NCBI GenBank assembly: GCA_016350165.1
Contig: CP066225.1
Span: 124,001-188,000, forward strand
DNA length: 64,000 bases
Origin: Planctomycetota bacterium
GTDB taxonomy: Bacteria; Planctomycetota; Phycisphaerae; Phycisphaerales; Phycisphaeraceae
Reading direction: 5' to 3'
Shown: one piece after another, positions 37,508 to 46,899 of the stretch
Position numbering within the stretch: the first letter of the stretch is position 1
How the letters are laid out: every line of letters begins with the position of its first letter
Notes under the pieces: model-generated
What the model saw: only the letters and a program-made list of their open reading frames with translations
Told to the model about the DNA's origin: nothing
Databases searched by the model: none
Made by a program: the position numbers and the translations under genes

Positions 37508-38401
37508 TTAGTATCTCATCACACTTGACTTTTCATTCATCATCGCAAATCGTGCTGCACCAACCGCTCCTGCTAAATCGCCTAACTTCGCAGCAACAAT
37601 CGGCACACCCGACTCATTCACATACCATTCCATCTCTTGCACACGCTCCCGCAAAGGCTCAAACAACATCCCCTCACCCGCCTTCGCAATCCCACCACCA
37701 ATCACGACAACCTCCGGATCAAACAGATTGATAAACGACACCACTCCACACGCTAGTACTTCTAAACTCCAACCCCAATATTTTTTAGCTTCAATTTCAC
37801 CACCTTCAGCCGCCTTCACCAACGCTTCTGTCGACTCATACCCTGTCCTCATTTTCACCGTATGATTCCCAACCAGATCCTCCAGACTTCCACGCGTTCC
37901 GACAATATCCTTTTCCCCGTCAACATCCATGCAGATATGCCCCAAATGTCCTGCTCTTCCATTCACGCCCTGCATCAATTTTCCATCACTAACTACACCA
38001 CCACCAACGCCTGTCCCCAATGTCAACATCACAACATGCTCATACCTTGCCGCAGCACCAACCCAACTCTCAGCCAACGTCGCAGCATGCGCATCATTCA
38101 AAACCTTAACCTCACCCCTTAAAACATTACCCCAATCCAAACCCTCAATTCCAGCCAGCCGGCCACGCATCCATCTAATACATGTATTACGCCGATCCGC
38201 CAATCCCGGCGATGCAATTCCTACACGTTCACATCCATTTCCCAACTTTTCTATCAATCGACCAACTCGATGTACTAAAACCTCTATATTTTCTATACTT
38301 TCCGCACGTACCTGCTCAATCACTTCTCCTTCTGCATTAACACTCACCCCTTTTATCACCGTCCCGCCAATATCAATACCGATCGCCTCAACTTCTGACA
38401 T
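37508..38401 (-). CDS. ROK family sugar kinase without the zinc cysteines
   Basis: ROK/glucokinase-type protein of 297 aa. IGIDIGGTVIKGV (8-20) is the ATP phosphate motif; LNDAHAATLAESWVG holds the catalytic aspartate; TLGTGVGGGVV is the second phosphate loop; GRAGHLGHIC has the zinc histidine. The consensus CxCGxxGCxE reads DIVGTRGSLE, so all zinc cysteines are missing. No N-terminal HTH, so a kinase rather than repressor. Its start overlaps the upstream SDR by 14 bases. Confidence 0.87.
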   Translation of the reverse strand: MSEVEAIGIDIGGTVIKGVSVNAEGEVIEQVRAESIENIEVLVHRVGRLIEKLGNGCERVGIASPGLADRRNTCIRWMRGRLAGIEGLDWGNVLRGEVKVLNDAHAATLAESWVGAAARYEHVVMLTLGTGVGGGVVSDGKLMQGVNGRAGHLGHICMDVDGEKDIVGTRGSLEDLVGNHTVKMRTGYESTEALVKAAEGGEIEAKKYWGWSLEVLACGVVSFINLFDPEVVVIGGGIAKAGEGMLFEPLRERVQEMEWYVNESGVPIVAAKLGDLAGAVGAARFAMMNEKSSVMRY

Positions 38402-39212
38402 GACTCACCTCCTCACATATCTGACCTTCACTTACCGACCAGCCGCCATCAACCGCTAACACCTGACCTGTAACATACTTCGAACCGTCACTCATCAGAT
38501 ATACAACTGCATCATCCAAATCTTCTGCTTTACCAATCCGCCCGCCGTCTAATGGTTGCTTAGTCTTGATGAATCTTAGTATCTCATCATCACTTGCTGC
38601 ACGACCTGCCATCGGCGTCTCAACCAATGCTGGCGCAATGACATTGCACCGTATATCTTCGTGCGCGTAATAAGCTGCTAAACTCTTGGCAAAACCGATA
38701 ATAGCGCTTTTTGTTGCTGCATAAACATGCGTAGAAAAATATCGCGGCGAAGGGCTGTATCCCAACACACTGCCCATATTCAAAATCACCCCACCGTGAC
38801 CTTGCTTTCTAAACTGATTTATCGCAGCTCGGTTACTAAGCATCATTGATTTCAGATTTAGATCTAATGTAACTTCAATACCCTCATCAGTTACATCATG
38901 CAGTGGACCGTCACCAAATTTTCTGCCACTACCACCTGCGACGTGATATAGCCCATCCAATTGCCCGGCCAGCCTTAAAGCTACGTCTATCGCTCGATTA
39001 GAGGTTGCAGGATCAATCGCATCACCGACAACAGTGATACAACGATCACCTAGCTGCTGCTTCGCTGATTCTGCAGATGATTCGCGCCGACCAACAACGA
39101 CAACATACGCACCTTTACGAATAAGAGCCGCAGCTCCCGAAAGTCCTAAACCTGTTGTGCCACCGATGATGACAAAACATTTATTTTCAAGAATTAATCT
39201 ACCATTTGCCAT
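38388..39212 (-). CDS. SDR family oxidoreductase
   Basis: Short-chain dehydrogenase of 274 aa, first gene of the operon. Cofactor motif GGTTGLGLSG at about 17-26, GRRESS after strand 2 suggests NADP(H), YHVAGGSG replaces NNAG, and YAATKSAIIG is the Y-x3-K motif. TGQVLAVDGGWSV closes the fold. The 56-base gap to the divergent GntR-type regulator holds both promoters. Confidence 0.88.
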   Translation of the reverse strand: MANGRLILENKCFVIIGGTTGLGLSGAAALIRKGAYVVVVGRRESSAESAKQQLGDRCITVVGDAIDPATSNRAIDVALRLAGQLDGLYHVAGGSGRKFGDGPLHDVTDEGIEVTLDLNLKSMMLSNRAAINQFRKQGHGGVILNMGSVLGYSPSPRYFSTHVYAATKSAIIGFAKSLAAYYAHEDIRCNVIAPALVETPMAGRAASDDEILRFIKTKQPLDGGRIGKAEDLDDAVVYLMSDGSKYVTGQVLAVDGGWSVSEGQICEEVSHVRS

Positions 39213-39268
39213 GTAATAAGATTAATGAGCTAAAAATCAGAAGCAATGCATTTAACAAATAAACTGAT

Positions 39269-40354
39269 ATGATGAGATATATGGGAAAAATCACACGATC
39301 GCAACGCGTTGATGAAGTTTACCATTCGCTAAAACATAAAATTGACAGTGGCTTTTTCACGCCAGGCTCGCGTTACATGAGCGCTCGCGATTTAAGCCAA
39401 CGTTATGAGTTGAGCTACCAGACAGCCGACCGATTACTAAACGACCTTGAACATGAAGGCAGGCTTGTAAGACGTCCTCAATCCGGCACTTACGTTGCTG
39501 GCAATCTTCCGAAATTCAACCATGTTCAACTGTTTTTACCATCACGCGCAGTCATAAAGGATTCATTTTCTTATACGCTGCATGAACATCTTGAGCCTGC
39601 ACTTAATCGTATCAATAGTTTTGATTACTCAATCAATATTGCAGAGAGCAATAAACATGTGAGCATAAAGGCAACTGGTAGATCAGTTGATATGGTCATG
39701 CGCAGCAATGTGATGCAAGATCATCAATTGAAAGAGGATGCGCTGCCGATGATTTGGATGCGACCGCGAATTCTTGTGCGTTGCATGGCAGTCGGTAGAC
39801 GTGCAATTTTAATCAATGAGCCGCCAAATGTATTACATGCTGATTTGTTTGATTCAGTAGGTGTCGACAATACTGCGGGTGGTGTGATTGCAGGTGATGC
39901 ATTACAAAGATTGCTCGGAAGGCGCGCGCGACTTGGCGTTATTTCAGGGCCGATTAATGACTTACGTAGTATTGAGCGTGTTAAAGGTTTCAAAATTCGT
40001 GCGCAAGACGCGGTGGTGTTGCATGCAGGTGGGTGGGAAGCATCACATGGAATGCGGGTTGCGGCTCAGGTCGCGAGAGCGAAGGTTGATGGGCTTTTCT
40101 GTGTGAATGATCGATTGGCAGATGGTGTACTTAACTGGCTGCGCAAGCATAAGAAACCTGTACCTGCTGTTGTTGGTTTTGATAATGCACCTGTGGCTAG
40201 TGAGTTAGATCTCTCGACGGTTGCGATTCCATGGGCGGAGTTTGCAGAGGAGCTGCGATTGATGGCGGAGAGAAGACTAAATGAGCCGGAAGCACCAAGC
40301 AGACGTGTGGAGCTGGTTCCTAAATTTATTGTGCGCAAATTCGCACAGAAATAG
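39269..40354 (+). CDS. GntR-HTH / LacI-sensor transcriptional regulator
   Basis: A 361-aa regulator with a GntR-type winged helix at residues about 8-75 (LKHKIDSGFFTPGSRYMSAR, RRPQSGTYVAG) fused to a LacI-type periplasmic-binding-protein sensor (IAGDALQRLLGRRARLGVIS, VDGLFCVNDRLADGV, AVVGFDNAPVASELDLSTVA). This is the AraR-like architecture. The start could also be the ATG at 39281. Divergent from the seven-gene operon by 56 bases, it is the best candidate for its local regulator. Confidence 0.88.
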   Translation: MMRYMGKITRSQRVDEVYHSLKHKIDSGFFTPGSRYMSARDLSQRYELSYQTADRLLNDLEHEGRLVRRPQSGTYVAGNLPKFNHVQLFLPSRAVIKDSFSYTLHEHLEPALNRINSFDYSINIAESNKHVSIKATGRSVDMVMRSNVMQDHQLKEDALPMIWMRPRILVRCMAVGRRAILINEPPNVLHADLFDSVGVDNTAGGVIAGDALQRLLGRRARLGVISGPINDLRSIERVKGFKIRAQDAVVLHAGGWEASHGMRVAAQVARAKVDGLFCVNDRLADGVLNWLRKHKKPVPAVVGFDNAPVASELDLSTVAIPWAEFAEELRLMAERRLNEPEAPSRRVELVPKFIVRKFAQK

Positions 40355-40725
40355 TTGGGAGCGATCTAAATTTTTGTTTTTATCAAACTGTTTTGAAGCA
40401 TGTAAAAAATTGCGTGTTTGTGCGATATTTGAATAATTTATCTTTTTAACTTTATCGCATATCGTTGTTTACTGATGCTGGTCGTTGTGTAAGAAAATCA
40501 CTAAACGCGCGCACAGTTTTTTTTGATTGCGCGCATTGAAAAGCCTTTAAAACAAGCGATTTTGTATTTAAGTGCAGCTAAATAAGGTAGTTAATTGCAA
40601 AACATGAAAATGGTCCAAAATAGCAATAAAACGCGCAAAAACGATCTGTTTTGGACAAAAATTGACATGGTTTTGCCAGAAAAGTGGCCTAAAACAAAGA
40701 TTTTTCGTTTTCGTGCGCGCTTGCT
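40355..40725. other. AT-rich intergenic region with GCGCGC blocks
   Basis: 371 bases between convergent regulators. Islands of alternating G and C (CGCGCGC at 40506-40512, GCGCGC at 40529-40534, GTGCGCGC near 40712) stand in AT-rich sequence. TTTTCGTGCGCGC near 40707 resembles the spaced repeat of the 8.2 kb region. No gene seen. Confidence 0.45.
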
Positions 40726-41550
40726 CTAGTTGTTATTACGATAGTTTTGTGGTGAGTAGCCTGTTGTCTCTTTAATATGCCTTGCAAGTGTGTGGACGGA
40801 TGTGTATCCCAGATTCTGAGCGATTTGCGGAATTGGCAAGTTTGAGTTTATTAACAGTTGAATAGCCCGCTTCACACGGATTGATCTTAGGTAGCTCGCC
40901 GGGGGCTGACCGATGCGTTGCGTGAAATGTCGTGTTAAGTGTTCACGTGAACAGCCGACGGATGCGGCGAGAGACTTGAGTGACCATGGATAGGTTGGTT
41001 GATTGATGATTTGATCGACGGCTCGGTCGACGGGTAATTGCTCACTTGATCTTTGTGATTCAGTTAAGACGAATAGATCATTGATGTAATTGTGAAGTAG
41101 TCGCGAGACGGTTGTAATTGAGAATGGCTTAGTAGTACTAACCATGCGATAGATGTTGATAAGTTGATCAATGTATGAGGTGTCTGAGGAAAGGTCGATA
41201 ACTGGTGAGAATCGTGATCGTAGTAAGCTGATGTGTTGCAAGAGTCCGGAGCCGGAGAGATTAAGCCACATGTTGTCATAGGGTTGGTTATCGTGTTTGG
41301 AAGATTTGCGGCCGTAGGAAGATGACTCACCATAGACGAACATGAGTAAGTGTTTGGGTGGTACCTCGATGGTTTGATGTTTGACTTGATAGAGGATTGA
41401 ACCTTCGAATGAGATTTGAAAGACGATGCTGTTGGATGGTGTGCGTCCACGATTGTCGAACCAATATGGTTGGCCGGGGGAGATGGTTAGACGGCCGGTG
41501 AATTGAACATGCCAAAGGGTTGGGAGAAGATTTTGCTCGCTAACTTCCAT
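40726..41550 (-). CDS. AraC family transcriptional regulator
   Basis: A 274-aa regulator. The N-terminal cupin-like sensor (about 15-140) is seen in FEGSILYQVKHQTIEVPPKH. The C-terminal double HTH (about 170-272) has WSLKSLAASVGCSREHLTRH and IPQIAQNLGYTSVHTLARHI, ending in the family motif GYSPQNYR. Divergent from the GH4 gene by 113 bases, so probably its sugar-responsive activator. Confidence 0.9.
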   Translation of the reverse strand: MEVSEQNLLPTLWHVQFTGRLTISPGQPYWFDNRGRTPSNSIVFQISFEGSILYQVKHQTIEVPPKHLLMFVYGESSSYGRKSSKHDNQPYDNMWLNLSGSGLLQHISLLRSRFSPVIDLSSDTSYIDQLINIYRMVSTTKPFSITTVSRLLHNYINDLFVLTESQRSSEQLPVDRAVDQIINQPTYPWSLKSLAASVGCSREHLTRHFTQRIGQPPASYLRSIRVKRAIQLLINSNLPIPQIAQNLGYTSVHTLARHIKETTGYSPQNYRNNN

Positions 41551-41663
41551 ATCACAAAATGTACACTAGCAATCACACAAAGACAATATACAAGTGATGT
41601 TTTCGAGCGTATTATCACGTTATGTCAATTACAGGCAGATAATATTCTAAAAAGGATTTAAAT

Positions 41664-43100
41664 ATGGGCAGCGATCTTGAACAGGAACAGTTAGAAGCAA
41701 ATGAGAAGGGGCATAGTGCTCATTTGAAGGATGCGGACTCGAAGCTTGGTTTAGCTGGAGCGTTTAAGCGGCCTATTAAAGTGACGGTGATTGGCGCTGG
41801 CTCATTCTTTACGCATCACTTGATGTGTGACCTACTCGATATCAAGGGGCTTTGTGGTGGTGAGATTGCACTTGTTGATATTGATGAGACACGCTTGGGG
41901 ATGATGTATCAATTGGTTGGTGGTGTTGTGAAAACGAAGGGTATGGAGAACGAATGGAAGGTTGTCAGTTCGACGGATCGTCGAGAGGTGATGGGCGGCA
42001 GCGACTATATTATTTTCTGTGTTGAAGTGGCTGGGGTTGAGTGTGTTGAATGGGATAATGATATTCCGCTGAAGTATGGTGTGGATCAATGTATTGGCGA
42101 TACGATTGGGCCGGGCGGATTGTTCAAGGCGTTGCGAACTGTTCCTGTGTATTTAGATATGCTTCGTGATGCTGAGGAATTGTGTCCGAATGTGACGGTG
42201 CTTAACTATACGAACCCGATGAATATTTTGTGTTTGGCTGGTGGTCGTACAAGTCAGATACCGGCAGTGGGTTTGTGTCACTCTGTTCAAGGGACGAGTC
42301 ACAAGTTGGCAACGGATGCTGGTGTGCCTTATGAAGAACTGGTTTGGGAGTGTGCTGGAATTAATCACTTGGCATGGTTTACGAAGCTTGAGCATAAGGG
42401 TGTTGATTTGTACCCGCTTTTGCTTGAGAAGACTGAGGGTGAGAATGGGGATGTGTATGAGGGCGACCCGGTACGTTATGACATGATGAAGCATTTTGGT
42501 GCTTTTAGTACAGAAAGTAGTGGGCATCTGAGTGAGTACTTGCCTTATTATCGTAAGCGTAAGGATTTGATCGATCGTTATTGCCGAGATGGGTATTTGG
42601 GTGAGAGCCGATTTTATGCATCGAATTGGCCGACGTGGCGTAAGGATGGTGACAAGGAACGCTTGCGTGTTTTGAATGGTGAGTCAGAGCTTGTTAAGGA
42701 GCGTACGTGGGAGTATGCGTCCTGGATTATTGAAGCGATTGAGAAGGATGTGCCTTACCGGATATATGGTAATGTGATGAATCATGATGGGACGGGGAGT
42801 GGTAAGTTGATCAGTAACTTGCCGACGGATGGTTGCGTGGAAGTGGCTTGTATGATTGATAAGAATGGTATTAATCCAACACGCTATGGTAAGTTGCCTG
42901 CACAGATGGCGGCAGTGTGTGCATCGAATATGAGTATGTTTGATCTTGCGGCTACGGCTTGCATAGAGAAAAGTAAGGAAGCTGCGATACATGCGTTATT
43001 ACTTGATCCGCTATGCTCGGCTGTTTGCAGCCCTGCAGAGATCAAGGCGATGACGCTGGAGATGTTTGATGTTGAGAAAGACTATCTGCCTGGCTATTAA
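41664..43100 (+). CDS. Glycoside hydrolase family 4 (alpha-glucosidase/galactosidase-like)
   Basis: NAD- and Mn-dependent glycosidase of 478 aa that cleaves by oxidation-elimination rather than hydrolysis at the anomeric carbon. VTVIGAGSFFTHHL near residue 41 binds NAD. NYTNPMNIL (181-189), GLCHSVQG with metal ligands C205/H206, and AGINHLAWF with H235 are the GH4 motifs. The first 38 residues are a hydrophilic extension not usual for the family. RBS AAAAGGA precedes the ATG. GH4 enzymes often act on phosphorylated or alpha-linked sugars or glucuronides; the true substrate is open. Confidence 0.93.
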   Translation: MGSDLEQEQLEANEKGHSAHLKDADSKLGLAGAFKRPIKVTVIGAGSFFTHHLMCDLLDIKGLCGGEIALVDIDETRLGMMYQLVGGVVKTKGMENEWKVVSSTDRREVMGGSDYIIFCVEVAGVECVEWDNDIPLKYGVDQCIGDTIGPGGLFKALRTVPVYLDMLRDAEELCPNVTVLNYTNPMNILCLAGGRTSQIPAVGLCHSVQGTSHKLATDAGVPYEELVWECAGINHLAWFTKLEHKGVDLYPLLLEKTEGENGDVYEGDPVRYDMMKHFGAFSTESSGHLSEYLPYYRKRKDLIDRYCRDGYLGESRFYASNWPTWRKDGDKERLRVLNGESELVKERTWEYASWIIEAIEKDVPYRIYGNVMNHDGTGSGKLISNLPTDGCVEVACMIDKNGINPTRYGKLPAQMAAVCASNMSMFDLAATACIEKSKEAAIHALLLDPLCSAVCSPAEIKAMTLEMFDVEKDYLPGY

Positions 43101-43126
43101 TAGGTTAGACGGATTACCAGTGAAAG

Positions 43127-43154
43127 AAGGTCCTCATTATGGGGATCTTTTTTT
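43127..43154 (+). terminator. Terminator of GH4 gene
   Basis: Stem AAGGTCCTC (43127-43135) / GGGGATCTT (43141-43149) with two G-T pairs and a 5-base loop, then a T-run. Confidence 0.8.
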
Positions 43155-45510
43155 ATGCAAGTGTAAGCTGATCAATGAAATGATTCTGAAAAGATGCTTC
43201 GGCGTTGAGTTCGATGACGTTCATATTGTTAGCAATATTGGCCAAATCTTGGAGAAGATCACGATCGAGCGTTGTCATGTATGCGCTAGCAAGCGAGGTG
43301 TTGCCAACAAGTTCAATTTGCTGAGTTGTGAAGTCGGGGAGAAGACCGCTGTCGATCGCGTTTTGCAAATCAATATGCATACCAAAACCACCTGCAAGAT
43401 AGAGTTTTGAGATATCTTTTGGTTGCAGATTAGCTTTTTCAAGAAGCGTGATGATGCCGGCTGCGATGGCGGCTTTGGCTTGTAAAAGCTTGGCGATTTC
43501 AGCTTCGGAAACGAGCAAGTCATGGCCTAAGTGGAGTGTGGCTGAGCATCCGTCTTCTTTGTTGAGTCTATTTGCAAGTTTAGCGTATTGTTCTGTTGTG
43601 TAGTGGCCGTTTTTATCTATGATTTTCGTGTTTTTACCACTTGCGAGCAAGTCGATGTATGCAGAACCACAGAGGCCTATTGGCTGACAGTTGCCGATGA
43701 CATTGAAGTTAATCTTGAATGGATCGAGTTGGAAATTAAGATGGCTTACAGCACCGTCACCTGCGCGCATTCCTGATTTGAGCCCTGCTCCTTCGAAGGC
43801 TGGACCGGCGGCAGTAGCACATGCTAAAAGTTGATTTTTATGTTGAAGAACGATCTCGCCGTTGGTACCGACATCGACGAGGAGAACGGCGTCGGATTCG
43901 TAATGCATACCAGTGGCTAGAGCACCACCAACAATATCTGCTCCGATGTAAGCAGATGCACTTGGTAACAGATGAATCGATGGAGAGGTTTGCGAATCAG
44001 GCCAATCGAGACCAATGTCTGCCCAATTTAGCTTTTTATGACTAAGGAACTGCGGCGTGAAAGGTATCATGCCCATCGTTGAGGGGTCAATACCTGCACA
44101 GAGATGGAGCATTGTTGTGTTACCTGCAATGACCATGCCTGCAATATTCGTGAGTTTAAGATTTGTATTACTGAGTAATTCATCAATAAGCGGCTTGAAT
44201 GTTTTACTAACAAGTGCATTCTGTAGCTGCTTGAGCATGGTTAAATCGGTCATGCAAAGATTGATTCTTGTGAGGACATCATCGCCAAGATGCATCTGAT
44301 TGTTGAATGAAGAAGCTTTGCTGACGACTTTGCCATCGTTTAAATCGATAAGCATCATTGCGACGGTTGTGGTGCCAATATCGACGGCGAGTGCGTAATG
44401 ATTGGTTGCAGTAAAATCAAATATGGGTTGGTGCGCAAATGGGATATTGATGCGGTAATTATTGAGAACTGAAGGCTCAAATGTACTTGTTGAATGTGAT
44501 GGAATGCGGATTGATACATTATCGCAGGTTGAAAAATCGATTTGGTATTCACATGCTTTGAGTGTGATGGGTTCATTCTTAGCAGTAATGCTTTGATCGG
44601 TTGATTTTTTATGAAGTTGGCCTTGCGTGAGTTCGATGAGGCAACCGTCACAAATGGAGCGTTCGCCGCAACGTGTGTTGAGAGGGAAGCCATGCTTGCG
44701 AAGAATGGTGGAGATTTGCTGTGAAACTTCGTCTTGTGATGTGAGTGTTATGTGATGTTCGTCTGTCGGTGTTTGGATGCGTAGCACAGGCAAGCTTTGC
44801 GATTTTTGGAGAATGCTTTCGTCGCTGGTCATGACGGCAGTCTGTCCCGGTTGAAGTACTAAAAAACGTTCGGAATCCCAATGGCCTGAGAGTAGAGATT
44901 CGAGTAAGCCTGAATCACCTGCTTGCTCGTCGTAATTCCAACCAAGCCAATTCGAGCAATTTTGAGTAAATGATTTATCTTGATCTGATACACCGACAGT
45001 AAGATGCACGTAGGTTGCGCGATCGTATGTGCTGAACCAATGTTGTTCCGACTGCATCAGATAATCTGCATTATCTTCGCCATATTTTCTGACGTATTGA
45101 TCGTAGAGTTTTTTGTGTCTTTCAGGACCGGGTGGGAGATGGTGTCGATTCCAGCCAGGGGAGTACCAGTAGGTGCCGGGATGGTCGGCGACATACTGTG
45201 CGTATTTTTCTTTTGAACCAAGCAATAAGGTAATGCAATCGTGTGCACGCGGAATGACGAGTTTGGCTTTTGAAGTGGTGATGCCTTCGATTCCCCGACT
45301 ACAGAGGCCATATCCGAGAACGATAGCATCGATATCAATCGATTGTTCTATGCGAGTAATTGCTTGCTGTAGCGCTACTCTGAGGCGTGGCGGTTCGTTA
45401 TGCAACCCTTGTTCAAGTTTCTCGATATGCATGACCTGCGCATACTTACTTGCGTAATGCTCAATTTCGGTTTCAAGTACCGCACAGGTTATGACAGCGA
45501 TTTTGATCAT
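43153..45510 (-). CDS. Corrinoid reductive activator: DUF1638 + [2Fe-2S] + ASKHA (RACo-type) fusion
   Basis: A 785-aa protein combining parts usually seen separately. Residues 1 to about 230 (VITCAVLETEIEHYA, VLGYGLCSRGI, PRAHDCITLLLGS) match DUF1638, a domain met beside corrinoid methyltransferase genes. Residues about 240-335 form a [2Fe-2S] domain with C281, C287, C290 (C-x5-C-x2-C) and C320. From about 372, YALAVDIGTTTVAMML, GNTTMLHLCAGID, LLVDVGTNGEIVL and YLAGGFGMHIDL give the ASKHA/DUF4445 domain of RACo/RamA. These activators use ATP to reduce inactive Co(II) corrinoid to Co(I). It is divergent from the PocR-type regulator and faces the GH4 gene. Confidence 0.9.
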   Translation of the reverse strand: MIKIAVITCAVLETEIEHYASKYAQVMHIEKLEQGLHNEPPRLRVALQQAITRIEQSIDIDAIVLGYGLCSRGIEGITTSKAKLVIPRAHDCITLLLGSKEKYAQYVADHPGTYWYSPGWNRHHLPPGPERHKKLYDQYVRKYGEDNADYLMQSEQHWFSTYDRATYVHLTVGVSDQDKSFTQNCSNWLGWNYDEQAGDSGLLESLLSGHWDSERFLVLQPGQTAVMTSDESILQKSQSLPVLRIQTPTDEHHITLTSQDEVSQQISTILRKHGFPLNTRCGERSICDGCLIELTQGQLHKKSTDQSITAKNEPITLKACEYQIDFSTCDNVSIRIPSHSTSTFEPSVLNNYRINIPFAHQPIFDFTATNHYALAVDIGTTTVAMMLIDLNDGKVVSKASSFNNQMHLGDDVLTRINLCMTDLTMLKQLQNALVSKTFKPLIDELLSNTNLKLTNIAGMVIAGNTTMLHLCAGIDPSTMGMIPFTPQFLSHKKLNWADIGLDWPDSQTSPSIHLLPSASAYIGADIVGGALATGMHYESDAVLLVDVGTNGEIVLQHKNQLLACATAAGPAFEGAGLKSGMRAGDGAVSHLNFQLDPFKINFNVIGNCQPIGLCGSAYIDLLASGKNTKIIDKNGHYTTEQYAKLANRLNKEDGCSATLHLGHDLLVSEAEIAKLLQAKAAIAAGIITLLEKANLQPKDISKLYLAGGFGMHIDLQNAIDSGLLPDFTTQQIELVGNTSLASAYMTTLDRDLLQDLANIANNMNVIELNAEASFQNHFIDQLTLA

Positions 45511-45632
45511 TTTGAATCCCGAGCAGATTCACACAATTTGTTAATGCGTGTATGTGAACTGACATTTATCAATAAACTCGTCATAATATACAATGAAGTA
45601 AGATGTAACTACATTTTCATTGCGGGGTTTGA

Positions 45633-46820
45633 ATGAATTCTCTCGAACAACTATCACAGCCAAACATATCTGAGCTTGATCGCAGCATATTCCGACGTAT
45701 TGCTCAGAACTATTTATTAAATTGGCCTGTTGGAATTTGTGTTGTTCAACCAGATGGTCAACGGTTGATGGCAAAGAATTGGTGGGCGGGTCGTGATTCT
45801 GTAACACATAGGGATTTATTGGCATTTAATGTCCAAGAAGGCTTGCGATTTGGAGAGCCTACGGTTACGTACTGTCCAGACAAACGTCTCTATTGGGCAG
45901 TGCCGATTATGCAAAATTCCAAGGTTTTAGGGGGAATTGTTGCTGGCACAGAGGAAGAAGCATTATTCCCATCCGGTATGGATCAGCCACCTTTGGATTT
46001 GAGAAAAGCCTGCTGCGAGCTTCGATTGATGATCGAGCGTGAGAATCTGACTAATTCGGCAGTGCTTGAAAAGCATCGAATTGATACTGAACGAGAACGT
46101 GAGAGAGCGGAAGTTTTACATCTACTAAAACTTGAAGATTTGAGTGGCGTGAGACAATTGTATCTGCGTGAGGAGCCGCGATTGCTTTCGACGATTCGTC
46201 AAGGCGACCGAAGCGAATCGAGACTTATAATCAATCGCATTTTAACAATGATACTGCATCACGCTGGTGACCGTTTTGAACTCGTAAAGAGTTTTATGAT
46301 GGAGTTGGTTGCGACTATTTGCCGCACGGCAGTTGAAGCTGGGGCCGATCCCGAAGAGATGCTGGGTAACAATTTCCAGAGTATGACCGCGCTGGCATCG
46401 ATACGATCTATGGAACAATTAGCACCATGGCTTCATGCTGTACTTGAACGCACGATGGATGCGATTGCAGCTCATCCTGATAACACATCGTCGATGATTA
46501 TTACGAGTGCAATTACGTTTATGCAGCAGCATCTACATGAGCCGATTGGGCGAGATGATGTGGCGATGGCGGTGGATCTTTCACCTTCACATTTTTCCCG
46601 TTTGTTCAAACACCATGTCGGGCAAGGGTTCAATCAGACGTTGGTGAGAATGCGCGTCGATCATGCGGCTGAGCTGCTGATTAAAACGAGAATGTCGATC
46701 GGCCAAATTGCTCACGCTTCGGGATTCAAAGAGCAAGGTTATTTTGCAAAATCGTTCCATCGGCTGATGGGCCAATCTCCACGCTCATACAGGCAGCACC
46801 AAGCCAACTGCATGGCATAA
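45633..46820 (+). CDS. AraC family regulator with PocR-type sensor
   Basis: A 395-aa regulator. The N-terminal PocR-like ligand domain (about 18-145) shows in LLNWPVGICVVQPDGQ and PTVTYCPDKRLYWAVPI; such domains are proposed to sense small hydrocarbon or corrinoid-pathway ligands. A charged helix (about 150-180) links to a middle helical region, then the AraC HTH pair (about 290-395): GRDDVAMAVDLSPSHFSRLF and SIGQIAHASGFKEQGYFAKS. It lies between the activator gene and the corrinoid operon and is the likely controller of both. Confidence 0.88.
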   Translation: MNSLEQLSQPNISELDRSIFRRIAQNYLLNWPVGICVVQPDGQRLMAKNWWAGRDSVTHRDLLAFNVQEGLRFGEPTVTYCPDKRLYWAVPIMQNSKVLGGIVAGTEEEALFPSGMDQPPLDLRKACCELRLMIERENLTNSAVLEKHRIDTERERERAEVLHLLKLEDLSGVRQLYLREEPRLLSTIRQGDRSESRLIINRILTMILHHAGDRFELVKSFMMELVATICRTAVEAGADPEEMLGNNFQSMTALASIRSMEQLAPWLHAVLERTMDAIAAHPDNTSSMIITSAITFMQQHLHEPIGRDDVAMAVDLSPSHFSRLFKHHVGQGFNQTLVRMRVDHAAELLIKTRMSIGQIAHASGFKEQGYFAKSFHRLMGQSPRSYRQHQANCMA

Positions 46821-46899
46821 ATTTACCAATTTGATATTTGATTTCGTGTTATATTTGCATATTAACTCATTTATGCTGTTTTGTTTCGATTGATCCGCA

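Noticed and set aside
32364-38459. Plus-strand open frames opposite the catabolic operon
   Set aside because: High-histidine/serine/proline shadows of the minus-strand genes, without ribosome sites or family motifs.
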